Shown: piece by piece, positions 46,945-56,713 of the stretch
Position numbering within the stretch: the stretch's first letter is position 1
How the letters are laid out: each line of letters opens with the position of its first letter
Source of the DNA: Rhodovibrionaceae bacterium
GTDB lineage: Bacteria > Pseudomonadota > Alphaproteobacteria > Kiloniellales > DSM-21159
Direction: 5' to 3'
Length of the DNA stretch: 62,391 nucleotides
Assembly (NCBI GenBank): GCA_028282405.1
Contig: JANQIA010000244.1
Coordinates: 1 to 62,391 of the forward strand
Translations under genes and position numbers: made by a program
Notes under the pieces: model-generated
Databases searched by the model: none
Seen by the model: only the letters and a program-made list of their open reading frames with translations
What the model was told of the DNA's origin: nothing

Positions 46945-47335
46945 CGACCGGCTCCCGCAAGGATGCAGGCCGCTGGTGAAAGCCGCCGGCGGAACTGTGA
47001 CGAACTGCGCAGACCGGGGCGGCATTTGCGAAGAGGATCCGAACCGGATGCGCGGGCGCGCAGGCTTCGCAGACTCAGATCGCTGCATGGCCGCTCGCCC
47101 GCGCAATGCCCTGCATTGACTCGGGAACCAGCACCATGTTCGGATTTGGAGCCTCGGCGCTCAAAACGCTCGCTCAAGCCATCGGTCGGAACCGCGGCCC
47201 GGATGGCGACGATTTTCCATCGGTCTCGCGCGAGCGTCGCGTGCGCCGGCATCGCATCCGCGTCTACGCCTCATCACCGCCCCAGCGACGCCGCTGAGTG
47301 AAGAAAGAGGCGCAGCGCTCCGCCCCGCCGCGCGA

Positions 47336-47948
47336 TCAGCAGGCCGCGCAGCTATCGTTGAGTTTTTGCATCGCCGACGCCATGGCGCCGCCCTTCAATC
47401 CCAGTTTCTGGATGCGGGACTTGATGGCGCAGCAGGTGCTCTTTCCATCGGGGAAGGACGCGTCGGTCCAGAAGCGATGCGCCTCGTTCCAGTAGCCGAC
47501 GGCGTCCAGGAACGACACGCCGTAGTAATAGCGGGCGCCGAGAGAATCGTAGAACGTTCCGTCCGGCTTGAACGAGCCATCGGGCATCAGCGAGTGGTCC
47601 AGGGGCACCATGTCAGCATCTCGCCGACAATCTTTCGAATCTCGCGCCTCTCAACCTCTGACCCATGGGGCCACCCGACTCGCAGGGTCCGCACGACGTC
47701 GTAGTTGTTGTGGTTGTTGAAATGGCCATAGGTCAGCCAGCCGTAGGGGTAGGCCCGGTCGCGGACGGCCATGGTCGTATCGATGATTTGCGGCCATTGA
47801 TCGACCCCGTCCGGATGATAGGCGATCTGGTGATAGGTCAGGCTGAGGTCGGCCGCGGGCGCTCGAAGGCCGGCGCTGCGGACGCCATGGCACAGGCGGT
47901 CGCGAGAAACGCCAGAGGAAGAACACGGTTGAGGCCGGCTTTCCACAT
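47336..47948 (-). pseudogene. Secreted protein gene of unknown family split over three frames
   Basis: Signal peptide MWKAGLNRVLPLAFLATACAMASAA in one frame, SLTYHQIAYHPDGVDQWPQIIDTTMAV... in a second, MVPLDHSLMPDGSFKPDGTFYDSLGARYYYGVSFLDAVGYWNEAHRFW... in a third. Confidence 0.6.
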
Positions 47949-48109
47949 CGCGACGCGATCCGAGCGGTCGCTGTAGCGTGCAGCGCTCAGTCTACCGCAG
48001 CCCGAAAGGGCGTCCACTCTCATCGTCGTTGCCGGCCCTGCGGCGCGGGCGCCTATCCGAGACTTCTCTGTGACCCGGCCTCTCTTGGGCTGTCAGTGGG
48101 CGGGGCGTT

Positions 48110-48787
48110 TCAGCCCTTATACAATCCAACCAGCCGCGAAATCAGGATTGCGAGGAACAGCGTGCCGAAGATCGCTTCGAAAACCGTCCAGATCCGGGCA
48201 ACGGGCGTCAGGGGGGCAATGTCGCCATAGCCGAGCGTCGTCAGCGTGGTGAAGCTGAAATAGAGAAGCTGCTCCCAGATCGTTCCCTGGCCGGATTGCC
48301 CAAGGGCAAAGGAGCCCGGGCTTGCGCCTTCGATGGCAATGTAGATCGCCGCCCAGGCGACCCCCATAAGAAGGTACACGGCAACCGCGCCGCTGATGAT
48401 ATCGTGGGTTACCTTTCCGGCAGCGACGACACCGAGCAGCAAAGCCGCCGCCATGTAGAGCGTGCAGGCGGCAAGAACGACGCTGGAAAGCTCGTTGAGC
48501 AGGCTGCCGGACCAGAGGGGGTGCAGCCATGTCAGGTAAAGCCAGGACACCGACAGGATGAGGATCACGATCAGGTCGCGGCGAACCCGGCTCACGACAA
48601 GCGTGCCGACCACCACAACCAGGCTGAACAAGCCGGAGAGTAGGACCCCACCTGCGCCTTCGTCGTCGATCATCGGCGAGACCAGCAAGAGCACGACAAG
48701 CGTGCCGAGGAGCAGGCTGTGCTTGTGCCGCCCCAAGGCGGTGAAGGGTCCGTGCCGTTCCGGCGCGCTCAGGTCTGCGCGAGCCAT
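48110..48787 (-). CDS. Ion channel-domain membrane protein (K+ channel-like pore)
   Basis: Pore signature TTLTTLGYGDIAPLTPVARIWTVFEAIFGTLFLAILISRLVG; multiple TM helices. Confidence 0.85.
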   Translation of the reverse strand: MARADLSAPERHGPFTALGRHKHSLLLGTLVVLLLVSPMIDDEGAGGVLLSGLFSLVVVVGTLVVSRVRRDLIVILILSVSWLYLTWLHPLWSGSLLNELSSVVLAACTLYMAAALLLGVVAAGKVTHDIISGAVAVYLLMGVAWAAIYIAIEGASPGSFALGQSGQGTIWEQLLYFSFTTLTTLGYGDIAPLTPVARIWTVFEAIFGTLFLAILISRLVGLYKG

Positions 48788-48840
48788 GACAGTTCCTCCC
48801 AGTCGATCATGCCGTCGGTTCTCACCCGCGCGGCGGCCGG

Positions 48841-49170
48841 TCACTCCGCGTCCTTCTTTCCGTCCTGATCCGGGCCGCCCAGCATCAGGTCCTGGATCTT
48901 CTTGAGCTCCAGAATGATCACGCCCAGCGCAATCACGACCGGCGCGAGCAGCAGGCCCTCGTTCAAGCCGTTGTTGATGAGGATCTCTTCGACCGGGAGA
49001 CCTTCCTCTTCGTAGACGAAGGTCGCCAGCGTCGCGATGAGGCTCCAGAGGCCCCAGGCGATGACGCCGATGCCGGTGGTCAAACCCAGGATGCCGGTCA
49101 GCTTGTAGGTGATCCGATTGAGGCGTCCGACGGATTCTAGCTCGTCGTATGAGGTCTTTTGTTGCGCCAT
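48841..49170 (-). CDS. Small membrane protein of unknown function
   Basis: MAQQKTSYDELESVGRLNRITYKLTGILGLTTGIGVIAWGLWSL...; two TM segments; same strand and spacing as neighbours. Confidence 0.6.
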   Translation of the reverse strand: MAQQKTSYDELESVGRLNRITYKLTGILGLTTGIGVIAWGLWSLIATLATFVYEEEGLPVEEILINNGLNEGLLLAPVVIALGVIILELKKIQDLMLGGPDQDGKKDAE

Positions 49171-49204
49171 GGTGCGCTCCCCTTTCTTGGGCAATGTCGA
49201 TAGG

Positions 49205-50197
49205 TCAGATGAACTGGCCCAGTGCGTCGTAGTCGGCCTTAGTCGGTTCGCGATCCGCCGCACCGTTGAGGCCGTGGCGCAGGCGCTGGCTTGCCTCGTA
49301 GACCCGCTTGCGGCAGCGCTGAATGCCGCCGAGCGGCTGATGCTCGGGCAGGCAGTGCCACGGCGTGTAAGAGAGGTTCTCGCAGACTGCGAACTGCTCC
49401 GGCGCCGTGAAGTCCTGGGCCGGCAAGGTCAGCGTGGCGATGATCTCGAAGGGGGTCGGCCAGACGGCGGTCGCATCCTCGATCGGCGTGGTGGCTTCGT
49501 CGACGTAGGCCTGTGCCGCGAAGAAGAACCTCGCCGGCCTGCGGTTCCGCACGAAGTGCTCTTCGAGCGCGTCGCGGAGACCGTCGGGCGAGGTCGCCGG
49601 GTCGCGGCCGGAGACGTTCGCGACGTCCGGGATGAGCGTCAGACGTGCCGCGCCGCCGCCCATGGCGATCGGCACCTCGGACCAGTACTGGCGCTCCAGG
49701 TGGCTTGCGATCACCACGTTGAAGGTCAGGTTCAGCCCGAACTCGCGGGGGCGGGTCTTGAAGTAGGACTCGGCCGCCGGATCCGCCATGGTCGCATCGA
49801 AGAACTTCACGTACTCGGCGATGTCGCGGATGAAGAAGGTCGGCTGGTCCAGCATGATGAAGTCCTGGGTGCCGCTCTGCGATCCCGGCACGTCGACCAG
49901 CTTGATCGCCATGGCATGCGGATTGGGATCCGAGTCCTTCGGCATCGGACCGGTCGAGACCCGCACCAGGGCATCGAACGCACCGGGTTCGGCAAACACG
50001 CCGGCGCGCAAGGTCTTGGGGACCGAGTCCGCGATCTCGAAGACGCCGCGCAGCAGGGCCTGCTGCTTGGGATGTTGGCCGCGTTTCCTGGGGTCTCGGG
50101 TCTTCTGGATTTCCGTTTGGAGCGCGGTGACGCGCTCGATCATCTCGGCCTCGCCGTCGGGCACGATTTCCAGCGGATGGGGCGTCATGAGGTCCAT
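49205..50197 (-). CDS. Catalase-like fold (catalase-related/cAOS-type) protein
   Basis: VPKTLRAGVFAEPGAFDALVRVSTG...HAMAIKLVDVPG, CENLSYTPWHCLPEHQPLGGIQRCRKRVYEASQRLRHGLNG. Confidence 0.75.
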   Translation of the reverse strand: MDLMTPHPLEIVPDGEAEMIERVTALQTEIQKTRDPRKRGQHPKQQALLRGVFEIADSVPKTLRAGVFAEPGAFDALVRVSTGPMPKDSDPNPHAMAIKLVDVPGSQSGTQDFIMLDQPTFFIRDIAEYVKFFDATMADPAAESYFKTRPREFGLNLTFNVVIASHLERQYWSEVPIAMGGGAARLTLIPDVANVSGRDPATSPDGLRDALEEHFVRNRRPARFFFAAQAYVDEATTPIEDATAVWPTPFEIIATLTLPAQDFTAPEQFAVCENLSYTPWHCLPEHQPLGGIQRCRKRVYEASQRLRHGLNGAADREPTKADYDALGQFI

Positions 50198-50226
50198 GCT
50201 TGATCTCCTTCTTAAAAGGTGCCGGC

Positions 50227-51642
50227 TCAAAAGCTGCCGTCGGCGATGCCCCTGAGGGCGCGGAGTCCGGGGACGAAGAAGTACTCGCCGCCCTTGGTGG
50301 TCACGAACTGCCGCAGGTCGAACAGGAAAGGCATGTCGGCGCCGGGAACGGTGAATTGCCCCTCCCCGCGGTTGGGGCCGATCAGCGGGTCCTTCTCGTC
50401 GGTCGGCAAGCCGATGAAGTCGCCTTTGCAGATCCACTGCGCCTGGATGAACTCGAACTGAAGCTCGATGTCCGCGACGACGAACAGGCCCGCCTGGCCG
50501 CGGTCGACGCCGTCGTCCGGCGCGCCCACCGGCAGGGGCGGGCCGTACTCCAAGCCGCGCCGCAGCATCCGCTTGCGGTTGATGTCGGTTGTCGTCGTCA
50601 GCTTCGTGGCGCGCGGATTGGCCCTGCGGAGATGCGCGCCGAGCGGGCACTTCGTACCCTCGGGATCGTCGGCATAGTCGAAGTCGTTGACCCGCTCCGG
50701 GTCCGCGGCGATGGCGGGGTCGTCCCGCTCCGGCGAGAGGGCGAGCGGGCAGCCGGAGCGCCAGCGCCCGACGATCTTCGCCGCCATCAGCTCCTGATGA
50801 TCGTGGTCGTCCTGGCCCCAAAGCGCCATCGCCCCCTGCTTCAGGTAGTCATGGAAGCCGGCGACATCCTGGTGGGCCTTGCGGAACACGATGAAGGTGC
50901 CGTTGTCGCACAGCCCCGGCGGGCCGGGCGTCTCGGTGCGCTCGCCGAGCTCGTTCTCGTAGCCCAGCAGGAACTCGCCGGGCTTGATCGGCCGCCAGCG
51001 ACCGTCCGGGCCGATGGCGCCGTCGCCGGGCCGGGCCTGCTCCTCGAAGCCTTCGATGGCCGGTTGCGAGATCGGGTCGGCATAGCCGAAGTGTGCCGAG
51101 GGGCAGCCGGCGCGCTGATCGAAGATGACCTCGGCGGGGATCATGTGCACTTCCGCCACGCCGCCGATCTGCTCCGTGACCGAGCTGAGCCAGGTATGCT
51201 GCTCGCCGCAGGCCTTGGGTGATGCGTGCGACAGGGCGACGAGAACGTGGATCTCCTCGCTGCCGAGCTTGCCTTCCCAATTCTCCGGCGCGCTCGGACC
51301 GACATCGCCCAGTGCGGCGGCCCGTGCGCGCATGCCCTGGCAGAAGGCATGCGGGAAGGACCCAACGACGCAGTCCGACAGGCCGAGGGCTTTGAGCCCC
51401 CAGACGCTGATGGCGATGTTCAGCGTGCCGTTCGGGGCGGCCCCCTCGGCGTAGCCCTTGCAGCTGGTTACATCGTCGACCAGTTCGCGCAGCCAGGCGC
51501 GCCCCTTGGCCGGGTCGTCGATGCGGTAGAAGACATAGCGGCAAGCGAGGGTGTCGTACTCCGTCAGGAGACCGCCCTGGATATCATCGAGGTTGGCCTT
51601 CAAGTCGGCCGCGGTCAGCCGCTTTGCGATTTGGTCCAGCAT
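50227..51642 (-). CDS. DyP-type peroxidase-family protein
   Basis: FGYADPISQPAIEGF, GEFLLGYENELGE, CPLGAHLRRANPRAT, GGEYFFVPGLRALRGIADGSF. Confidence 0.85.
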   Translation of the reverse strand: MLDQIAKRLTAADLKANLDDIQGGLLTEYDTLACRYVFYRIDDPAKGRAWLRELVDDVTSCKGYAEGAAPNGTLNIAISVWGLKALGLSDCVVGSFPHAFCQGMRARAAALGDVGPSAPENWEGKLGSEEIHVLVALSHASPKACGEQHTWLSSVTEQIGGVAEVHMIPAEVIFDQRAGCPSAHFGYADPISQPAIEGFEEQARPGDGAIGPDGRWRPIKPGEFLLGYENELGERTETPGPPGLCDNGTFIVFRKAHQDVAGFHDYLKQGAMALWGQDDHDHQELMAAKIVGRWRSGCPLALSPERDDPAIAADPERVNDFDYADDPEGTKCPLGAHLRRANPRATKLTTTTDINRKRMLRRGLEYGPPLPVGAPDDGVDRGQAGLFVVADIELQFEFIQAQWICKGDFIGLPTDEKDPLIGPNRGEGQFTVPGADMPFLFDLRQFVTTKGGEYFFVPGLRALRGIADGSF

Positions 51643-51654
51643 CGTGAGCAGGCC

Positions 51655-52188
51655 TTAGAGCGCGGAGGCGGTCTGGCCCCACGCGGTCTTGTCGGCCGGG
51701 CGCGCGAGCGACTTCTGCAGCTCGATCATCTTTTGGCGCCAATCGGCGTCGCGGCGGATCTGCGTGACGGTCAGCTCCGGATAGGCGCAGAAGTAGGCGA
51801 TGACATCGACCTGCTGCGCGGCGATGAACTCGAGCAGCTTGGTGAACTCCGCATCGGGGCCCGGCTCGCCTTCGAAGTGCGACAGGATCTCCCGCAGGGC
51901 CGTGTCCAGGTCCTTGAAGGCCTCGAAGTAGGCGACGACGTCAGCGTCGAAGTTGGTCTGGAAGAAGATATGATCGCGCCCGACCCGCGATAGGCTGAAG
52001 ACGTGGATCAGCGCCATCTCCGAGACGGCGTCGGCGAACTCGGCCGTGCCGACCAGGTCCGCGATGGCCTTGGCGTGGCCGTCGGGGTCGTCCTGCTTCA
52101 AGGTGAAGAGCGCGGCGAAGGGCGCGATGTTGTCGGCAAGGCGCACGGTGGGGCGCAGCCCATACTTCAGGGTTCCGTTCGAGGTCAT
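51655..52188 (-). CDS. Uncharacterised 177-aa protein at the head of the peroxidase operon
   Basis: ORF from ATG 52188; MALIHVFSLSRVGRDHIFFQTNFDADVVAYFEAF. Confidence 0.75.
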   Translation of the reverse strand: MTSNGTLKYGLRPTVRLADNIAPFAALFTLKQDDPDGHAKAIADLVGTAEFADAVSEMALIHVFSLSRVGRDHIFFQTNFDADVVAYFEAFKDLDTALREILSHFEGEPGPDAEFTKLLEFIAAQQVDVIAYFCAYPELTVTQIRRDADWRQKMIELQKSLARPADKTAWGQTASAL

Positions 52189-52376
52189 ATCGGGTCTCCC
52201 GCTTGCTGTGGTGCGACGGGCCCTTGCGGCGCGGCCCTGAAGCCGTCGTCTGCCTGGGCGTTGGCCAGGAGATGCGCCGATCAAAGGCGCTGTATAAGTG
52301 ACTCGGCGTGACGTAACGTGTGAGGTCATGGCGGCGGCCACGCGGTGGCGGCCGCCCGCGAAAGTCGCGAGGCGTG

Positions 52377-53996
52377 ATGGATATCGAGCCGACGTCGGCA
52401 CAGTGCGAACTCGGCAAGAGCGGGCTGAGCGAGGACGAGGTGCGCCAGGCACTGGATCGGATTACCGGCCGGCCGCCCTTGTCCCGCTCCCAGCGCCTGT
52501 CCGCTTTCCTGCGCTATATCGTCGAGGAGACCCTGGCCGGCCGCGCGCAGCGGATCAGCGGCTACGCGATCGCCATCGACGTCTTCAAACGACCGGAGAG
52601 CTTCGATCCCTCGAGCGACTCGCTCGTCCGGGTCGAAGCCGGCCGTTTGCGGCGGCGGCTTGCCGAGTACTACTACGAGGAGGGGGCCGAGGATCCGATC
52701 GAGATCTCGCTCCCGAAGGGCAGCTACATACCAACGTTCAAGACCCGGTCGGCGCGCCGCGTCCGCGACGCCGCCCCGACGGGAACGACGCATCGCGGGC
52801 CCTCCATCGCCGTGCTGCCCTTTCACGACTACAGCGGCAATCCGGACGATCGCTTCTTTGCCGACGGCCTGACCGAAGAGACCACGGCCAATCTCGCCCG
52901 CTTCAAGGATCTCTTCGTCTTCGCGCGCTCCACCACCGCCAGGCTGGCGCGCGAGGGGGCGGACGTTCGCCAGCTTCACCTGGAGCTTGGCGTCGATCTG
53001 GTGCTCGAAAGCAGTCTGCGGAAATCGGACGACAGGGTGCGCGTCACGGTGCAGTTGATCGATGCGGCGACCGAGGGACAGATCTTCTCCAAGCGCTTCG
53101 AGCGCCCCTCCACGCAAAGAGGCGTCTTCGAGATTCAGGATGAGATTGCGCGTCTGATCGCCGGGCACATCGCCGACCGCTATGGGCCCATCGGCCGCTA
53201 TGCGGCGCGCGCGCCGAGGACGGGACGCTCAAGCCGCTGGGAAACCTATCTCTGGGTCATCCGCTTCTACGAGAACTATGCGAAGCATCTTCCGGACCTG
53301 CATCTCGAGGTGCGCGACGGGCTGGAAGCGGCCCTGGCCTCGGACCCGGAGTCCTCGGACGGCTGGGCCGCCTTGGCGGCGGTGTATCTCGACGAATACC
53401 GATTGCATCTCAACGAGCGCTCCGACTTTCCGGCCTTGGACCGGGCTCTGGAAGCGGCGCTGAGAAGCGTCGCCTGCGACCCGGACAACGCCATGGCCTA
53501 TCAGTTCCTGGCCACCACCTACTTTCACCGGCACGAGCGTGCCGACTTCGAGCTTGCCGCGCAGAAGGCCCTGGAGCTCAACCCGGGCCATGCCGATGCC
53601 TTGGCCGACATCGGGTTTTGCTACGCCGCGTCAGGGCATTGGGAGCGGGGGCTTGAGCTGATCGAGCGCGCGCTGGAGCTGAGCCCGGTGCACCCCGGCT
53701 GGTACCATGTGCCGCCGGCGCTGCGTAAGCTGCTGAACGACGACCCCGAAGCGGCGCTCTTGGAAATGAAGCAGAGCCCCATGCCGGGCTTCTATTGGTA
53801 CCACGCCCTCATGGCGTGCTTCTTCGCCTGGGCCGGGCGGGACCGCGAAGCCGCCGACGAGGTCGGGGAGCTGCTGGAAGTGTTTCCCGACTTCGCCGCC
53901 GAGGCGAGACGCGAGCCGCGGATCTGGATGGACGACGAGGCGCTGATCGAGAAGCTCTTGGAAGGCTGGCGAAAGGCCGGGCTTCCCGTCGCTTGA
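52377..53996 (+). CDS. TolB-like/TPR-repeat protein with N-terminal regulator-like domain
   Basis: LSRSQRLSAFLRYIVEETLAGRAQRISGYAIAIDVF..., SIAVLPFHDYSGNPDDRFFADGLTEETTANLARFKDLFVFARS, TPR-like C-terminus. Confidence 0.82.
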   Translation: MDIEPTSAQCELGKSGLSEDEVRQALDRITGRPPLSRSQRLSAFLRYIVEETLAGRAQRISGYAIAIDVFKRPESFDPSSDSLVRVEAGRLRRRLAEYYYEEGAEDPIEISLPKGSYIPTFKTRSARRVRDAAPTGTTHRGPSIAVLPFHDYSGNPDDRFFADGLTEETTANLARFKDLFVFARSTTARLAREGADVRQLHLELGVDLVLESSLRKSDDRVRVTVQLIDAATEGQIFSKRFERPSTQRGVFEIQDEIARLIAGHIADRYGPIGRYAARAPRTGRSSRWETYLWVIRFYENYAKHLPDLHLEVRDGLEAALASDPESSDGWAALAAVYLDEYRLHLNERSDFPALDRALEAALRSVACDPDNAMAYQFLATTYFHRHERADFELAAQKALELNPGHADALADIGFCYAASGHWERGLELIERALELSPVHPGWYHVPPALRKLLNDDPEAALLEMKQSPMPGFYWYHALMACFFAWAGRDREAADEVGELLEVFPDFAAEARREPRIWMDDEALIEKLLEGWRKAGLPVA

Positions 53997-54084
53997 TCCG
54001 AGGCGCCGCCGACGGCCGCCCGAAGCACCGCACCGAGGGTGCAGCCGTGCTCGGGGACCGTCGGGGAGTCCGGATGATCGCCTG

Positions 54085-54780
54085 TCAGCCTTTGCGGCGG
54101 TGGGCAAGGAAGCCGATCATGCAGAGACCGGCCGCCACAAGCGGCAAGGTGGCGGGGGCGGACAGCGGCGCCGGCGTGACCGTGACACCGGAGCTGAAGT
54201 TGTCGAAGCCAAGACCGAAGAAGCCGGGCCCGGACCGCGCCCCGGCGAACTCGATGCGCAGAATGTCCGCGCTGGCCCGGTTGAACGCCCAGTTTGTCGC
54301 GACCCCGTTCCCCGTATCCGCATCGCCTGCATTGATGGTGATCGTATCCAGCAACGCACCGCCGACCAGGGAATCGAATGCGGAAATCACGAAGCTCTCG
54401 CCGCGATCGATATCGAGGATCTCGCCGCTGACGTTCTGAGTGGCCGTGCTGTAGCTGACAATCAACGGCGAAACCGTAACGCCCGAGGTCAGGCCGTCAT
54501 CGGTCAGGAAGAACTGCCCGATGTTCTCCCCTGCCGCCGGACCGTCGGGGCCGACGCCGTCAAACGCCGTGCGAGGACCACCGACTTCCGCGAGGACCGG
54601 CGTATTGCCGTTGGCGAGAGAAAAAGTGACGCCGGCCGTAGCGGCGAACTGATTGGAGATGGCGAGACCTTCCGACGGCACGGCGCCCGGAACGGTTTCG
54701 AAGTCGATCACCACCGCCTCCGCCTGGCTTGCGAGGCTCAGGACGGAAACAGCGGCGACGACGCTCAGCTTGTTGAACAT
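54085..54780 (-). CDS. VPLPA/PEP-CTERM-like exported protein
   Basis: Signal peptide; C-terminal TPAPLSAPATLPLVAAGLCMIGFLAHRRKG. Confidence 0.75.
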   Translation of the reverse strand: MFNKLSVVAAVSVLSLASQAEAVVIDFETVPGAVPSEGLAISNQFAATAGVTFSLANGNTPVLAEVGGPRTAFDGVGPDGPAAGENIGQFFLTDDGLTSGVTVSPLIVSYSTATQNVSGEILDIDRGESFVISAFDSLVGGALLDTITINAGDADTGNGVATNWAFNRASADILRIEFAGARSGPGFFGLGFDNFSSGVTVTPAPLSAPATLPLVAAGLCMIGFLAHRRKG

Positions 54781-54844
54781 CTTGAATTCCTTCTTGTCAT
54801 GCCTGTTCGCGGCCTCGGGAAGACGCGGGCCGGATAATGGAGTG

Positions 54845-55579
54845 TCAGCCTTTGCGGCGGCGGGCGATGAAGCCCAATAGACCGAGGCCCGCAGCCATCA
54901 GCGGCAGGGTGGCGGGCGCCGACAGCGGCACAGCCGGGTCCGTCGTGCTGACGGTCACCCCTGTCAGATTGAACCGCGCCACTATGCGATCGTCTGGATT
55001 GACGCGAAAATCGGCAAAGGTAAGGAAGTTGGTATTGAAGTCGGACTCGTTGTCGATAATGAGCTGTTGGAAGTCGCCTAGGCTTGGGCTGACGCCAGCT
55101 TGAAAAATACTGAGGTTCGACGTTGTCCGTAACGAAAACTGCGCAATAAATGGCGGCAGCCCGCCCTGATTGGGACCGTTGAGTGGGCCCGATTGGGCAA
55201 TGAAAAGGTCAACCACCGGTGAAGATGAACCTAGCATCCAATCGTCGTACAGTAACGCCCGAGACGTCCCTGTGGCGGTGTACGAAAACCCATCGACCGT
55301 GATGCTGAAATTGCTGATTCCATCATCGGCGAAGACAAATCCATCGGGAACGATCGAGCCATCGTAGGTGAAGCTGCCGCTGACGCTGTCGCCGACATTG
55401 AGATCCCCTGCCCCGCTCGCGCTACCCCACAAGCTGAATCTGTCGATCGCTCCGGTGAACGTGAAGTTCAATGGAACGGCGTTCGCGGCAAGTGGTGTGA
55501 AGGCGACCACAGCCGCCGCCAACAAATAACAGACTCTCGTCTGTCCCTTCCCCAAAAGTTTCATCTGTCCCTTCCCCAA
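54845..55579 (-). CDS. VPLPA/PEP-CTERM-like exported protein
   Basis: Signal peptide; C-terminal VPLSAPATLPLMAAGLGLLGFIARRRKG; true start may be MKLLGKGQTR. Confidence 0.75.
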   Translation of the reverse strand: MGKGQMKLLGKGQTRVCYLLAAAVVAFTPLAANAVPLNFTFTGAIDRFSLWGSASGAGDLNVGDSVSGSFTYDGSIVPDGFVFADDGISNFSITVDGFSYTATGTSRALLYDDWMLGSSSPVVDLFIAQSGPLNGPNQGGLPPFIAQFSLRTTSNLSIFQAGVSPSLGDFQQLIIDNESDFNTNFLTFADFRVNPDDRIVARFNLTGVTVSTTDPAVPLSAPATLPLMAAGLGLLGFIARRRKG

Positions 55580-55771
55580 AGTATCCCGTTTGTATTTGTC
55601 GAAACCGAACCGAAAGGTTCGTTCGACTTCGATCGAAGCGCGGCCGCCCCAAGATGGCGCGCTTTCTAGTGAGCAATCAGAGCTTTAATTTGAGATTGAA
55701 ATCAATGAGCAATGCTGCAACTGTACTGTGCGCAAATGCACATCAGTTGGTTTTCATGGTGACGAACGCCC

Positions 55772-56683
55772 ATGGAATGGGACGATCTGAAATACGTTTT
55801 GGCCACGGCCCGCGCCGGCTCGTTCCTCGGGGCCGCGCATCTCTTGAAGGTGACCCATACGACCGTGGGGCGGCGCATCAAGGCGCTGGAACGCGATCTC
55901 GGGCAACCGCTGTTCAAGCGCACCCGGGACGGGGTCGAGGTAACCGATCTTGGCCGCCGCATTCTGCCGACGGCGGAGGATATCGAAAATCAGATCAGGC
56001 AGATCGTGCTGGCCAGTGAGGCCGAGACCGCCGAGCCGGAGGGCCATGTGCGCGTTCACACCGCCGCCTGGATCATCGAGCATCTGCTCATCCCGGAACT
56101 GCCGAAGTTCCATGAGCAGTTCCCGAAAGTTCAGGTGTTCTTCTTCATCGATGTCGTCGATGCGGTTGCGGATTCGGCTGCTGCGGCCCTCTCCTTGCGC
56201 TTCGATGTCATGGCGAAGCGAAGCGAAGTCGAGACACGGGTCGCCGACATTCCTTTCTCGCTCTACAAAGTGCGCGGCGCAGACGATGCGCATCTCAAAT
56301 GGGCAACGACCCATGGCGCCAATGTCGCGTTGCAAACCGCCGGATGGCTGGAAGGGCAGGGCGTACCGCCGGAGGACGTCAGCCTGTTCGCGAGCGATGC
56401 GAGCTCCCTGCGAAAGGCAATCGAAACGGGACACTACAAGGGCCTTCTTCCCGACTTTCTAGCCGGGCAAAGCGGCAACCTCGTGCGGGTCACCGAAGGG
56501 CCCCCGGATCTGATCCGGCGACTGCGCTCCATAACGCCGCGCCGCTCGCTTGCCCTGCCGGAGGTGCAGGCCGTCTTGAGCTGGTTGACGGACACACTGA
56601 AGCGCTCACCCGCCACGCAGCGGGACCCGGAGCCTCGGACGGCCACGCGCCCGCCGACCTCTTCAGGCCCAACGAGGCCCTAG
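55772..56683 (+). CDS. LysR-family transcriptional regulator
   Basis: MEWDDLKYVLATARAGSFLGAAHLLKVTHTTVGRRIKALERDLGQPLFKRTRDGVEVTDLG. Confidence 0.9.
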   Translation: MEWDDLKYVLATARAGSFLGAAHLLKVTHTTVGRRIKALERDLGQPLFKRTRDGVEVTDLGRRILPTAEDIENQIRQIVLASEAETAEPEGHVRVHTAAWIIEHLLIPELPKFHEQFPKVQVFFFIDVVDAVADSAAAALSLRFDVMAKRSEVETRVADIPFSLYKVRGADDAHLKWATTHGANVALQTAGWLEGQGVPPEDVSLFASDASSLRKAIETGHYKGLLPDFLAGQSGNLVRVTEGPPDLIRRLRSITPRRSLALPEVQAVLSWLTDTLKRSPATQRDPEPRTATRPPTSSGPTRP

Positions 56684-56713
56684 GTCGCGCCAAGCGCGCC
56701 GGCTGGCAGCGGT

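Noticed and set aside
55540-55580. Direct repeat TCTGTCCCTTCCCCAAA x2, considered as a repeat array
   Set aside because: Only two copies, 24 bp apart, around a start codon; likely a small local duplication of leader/RBS, not CRISPR
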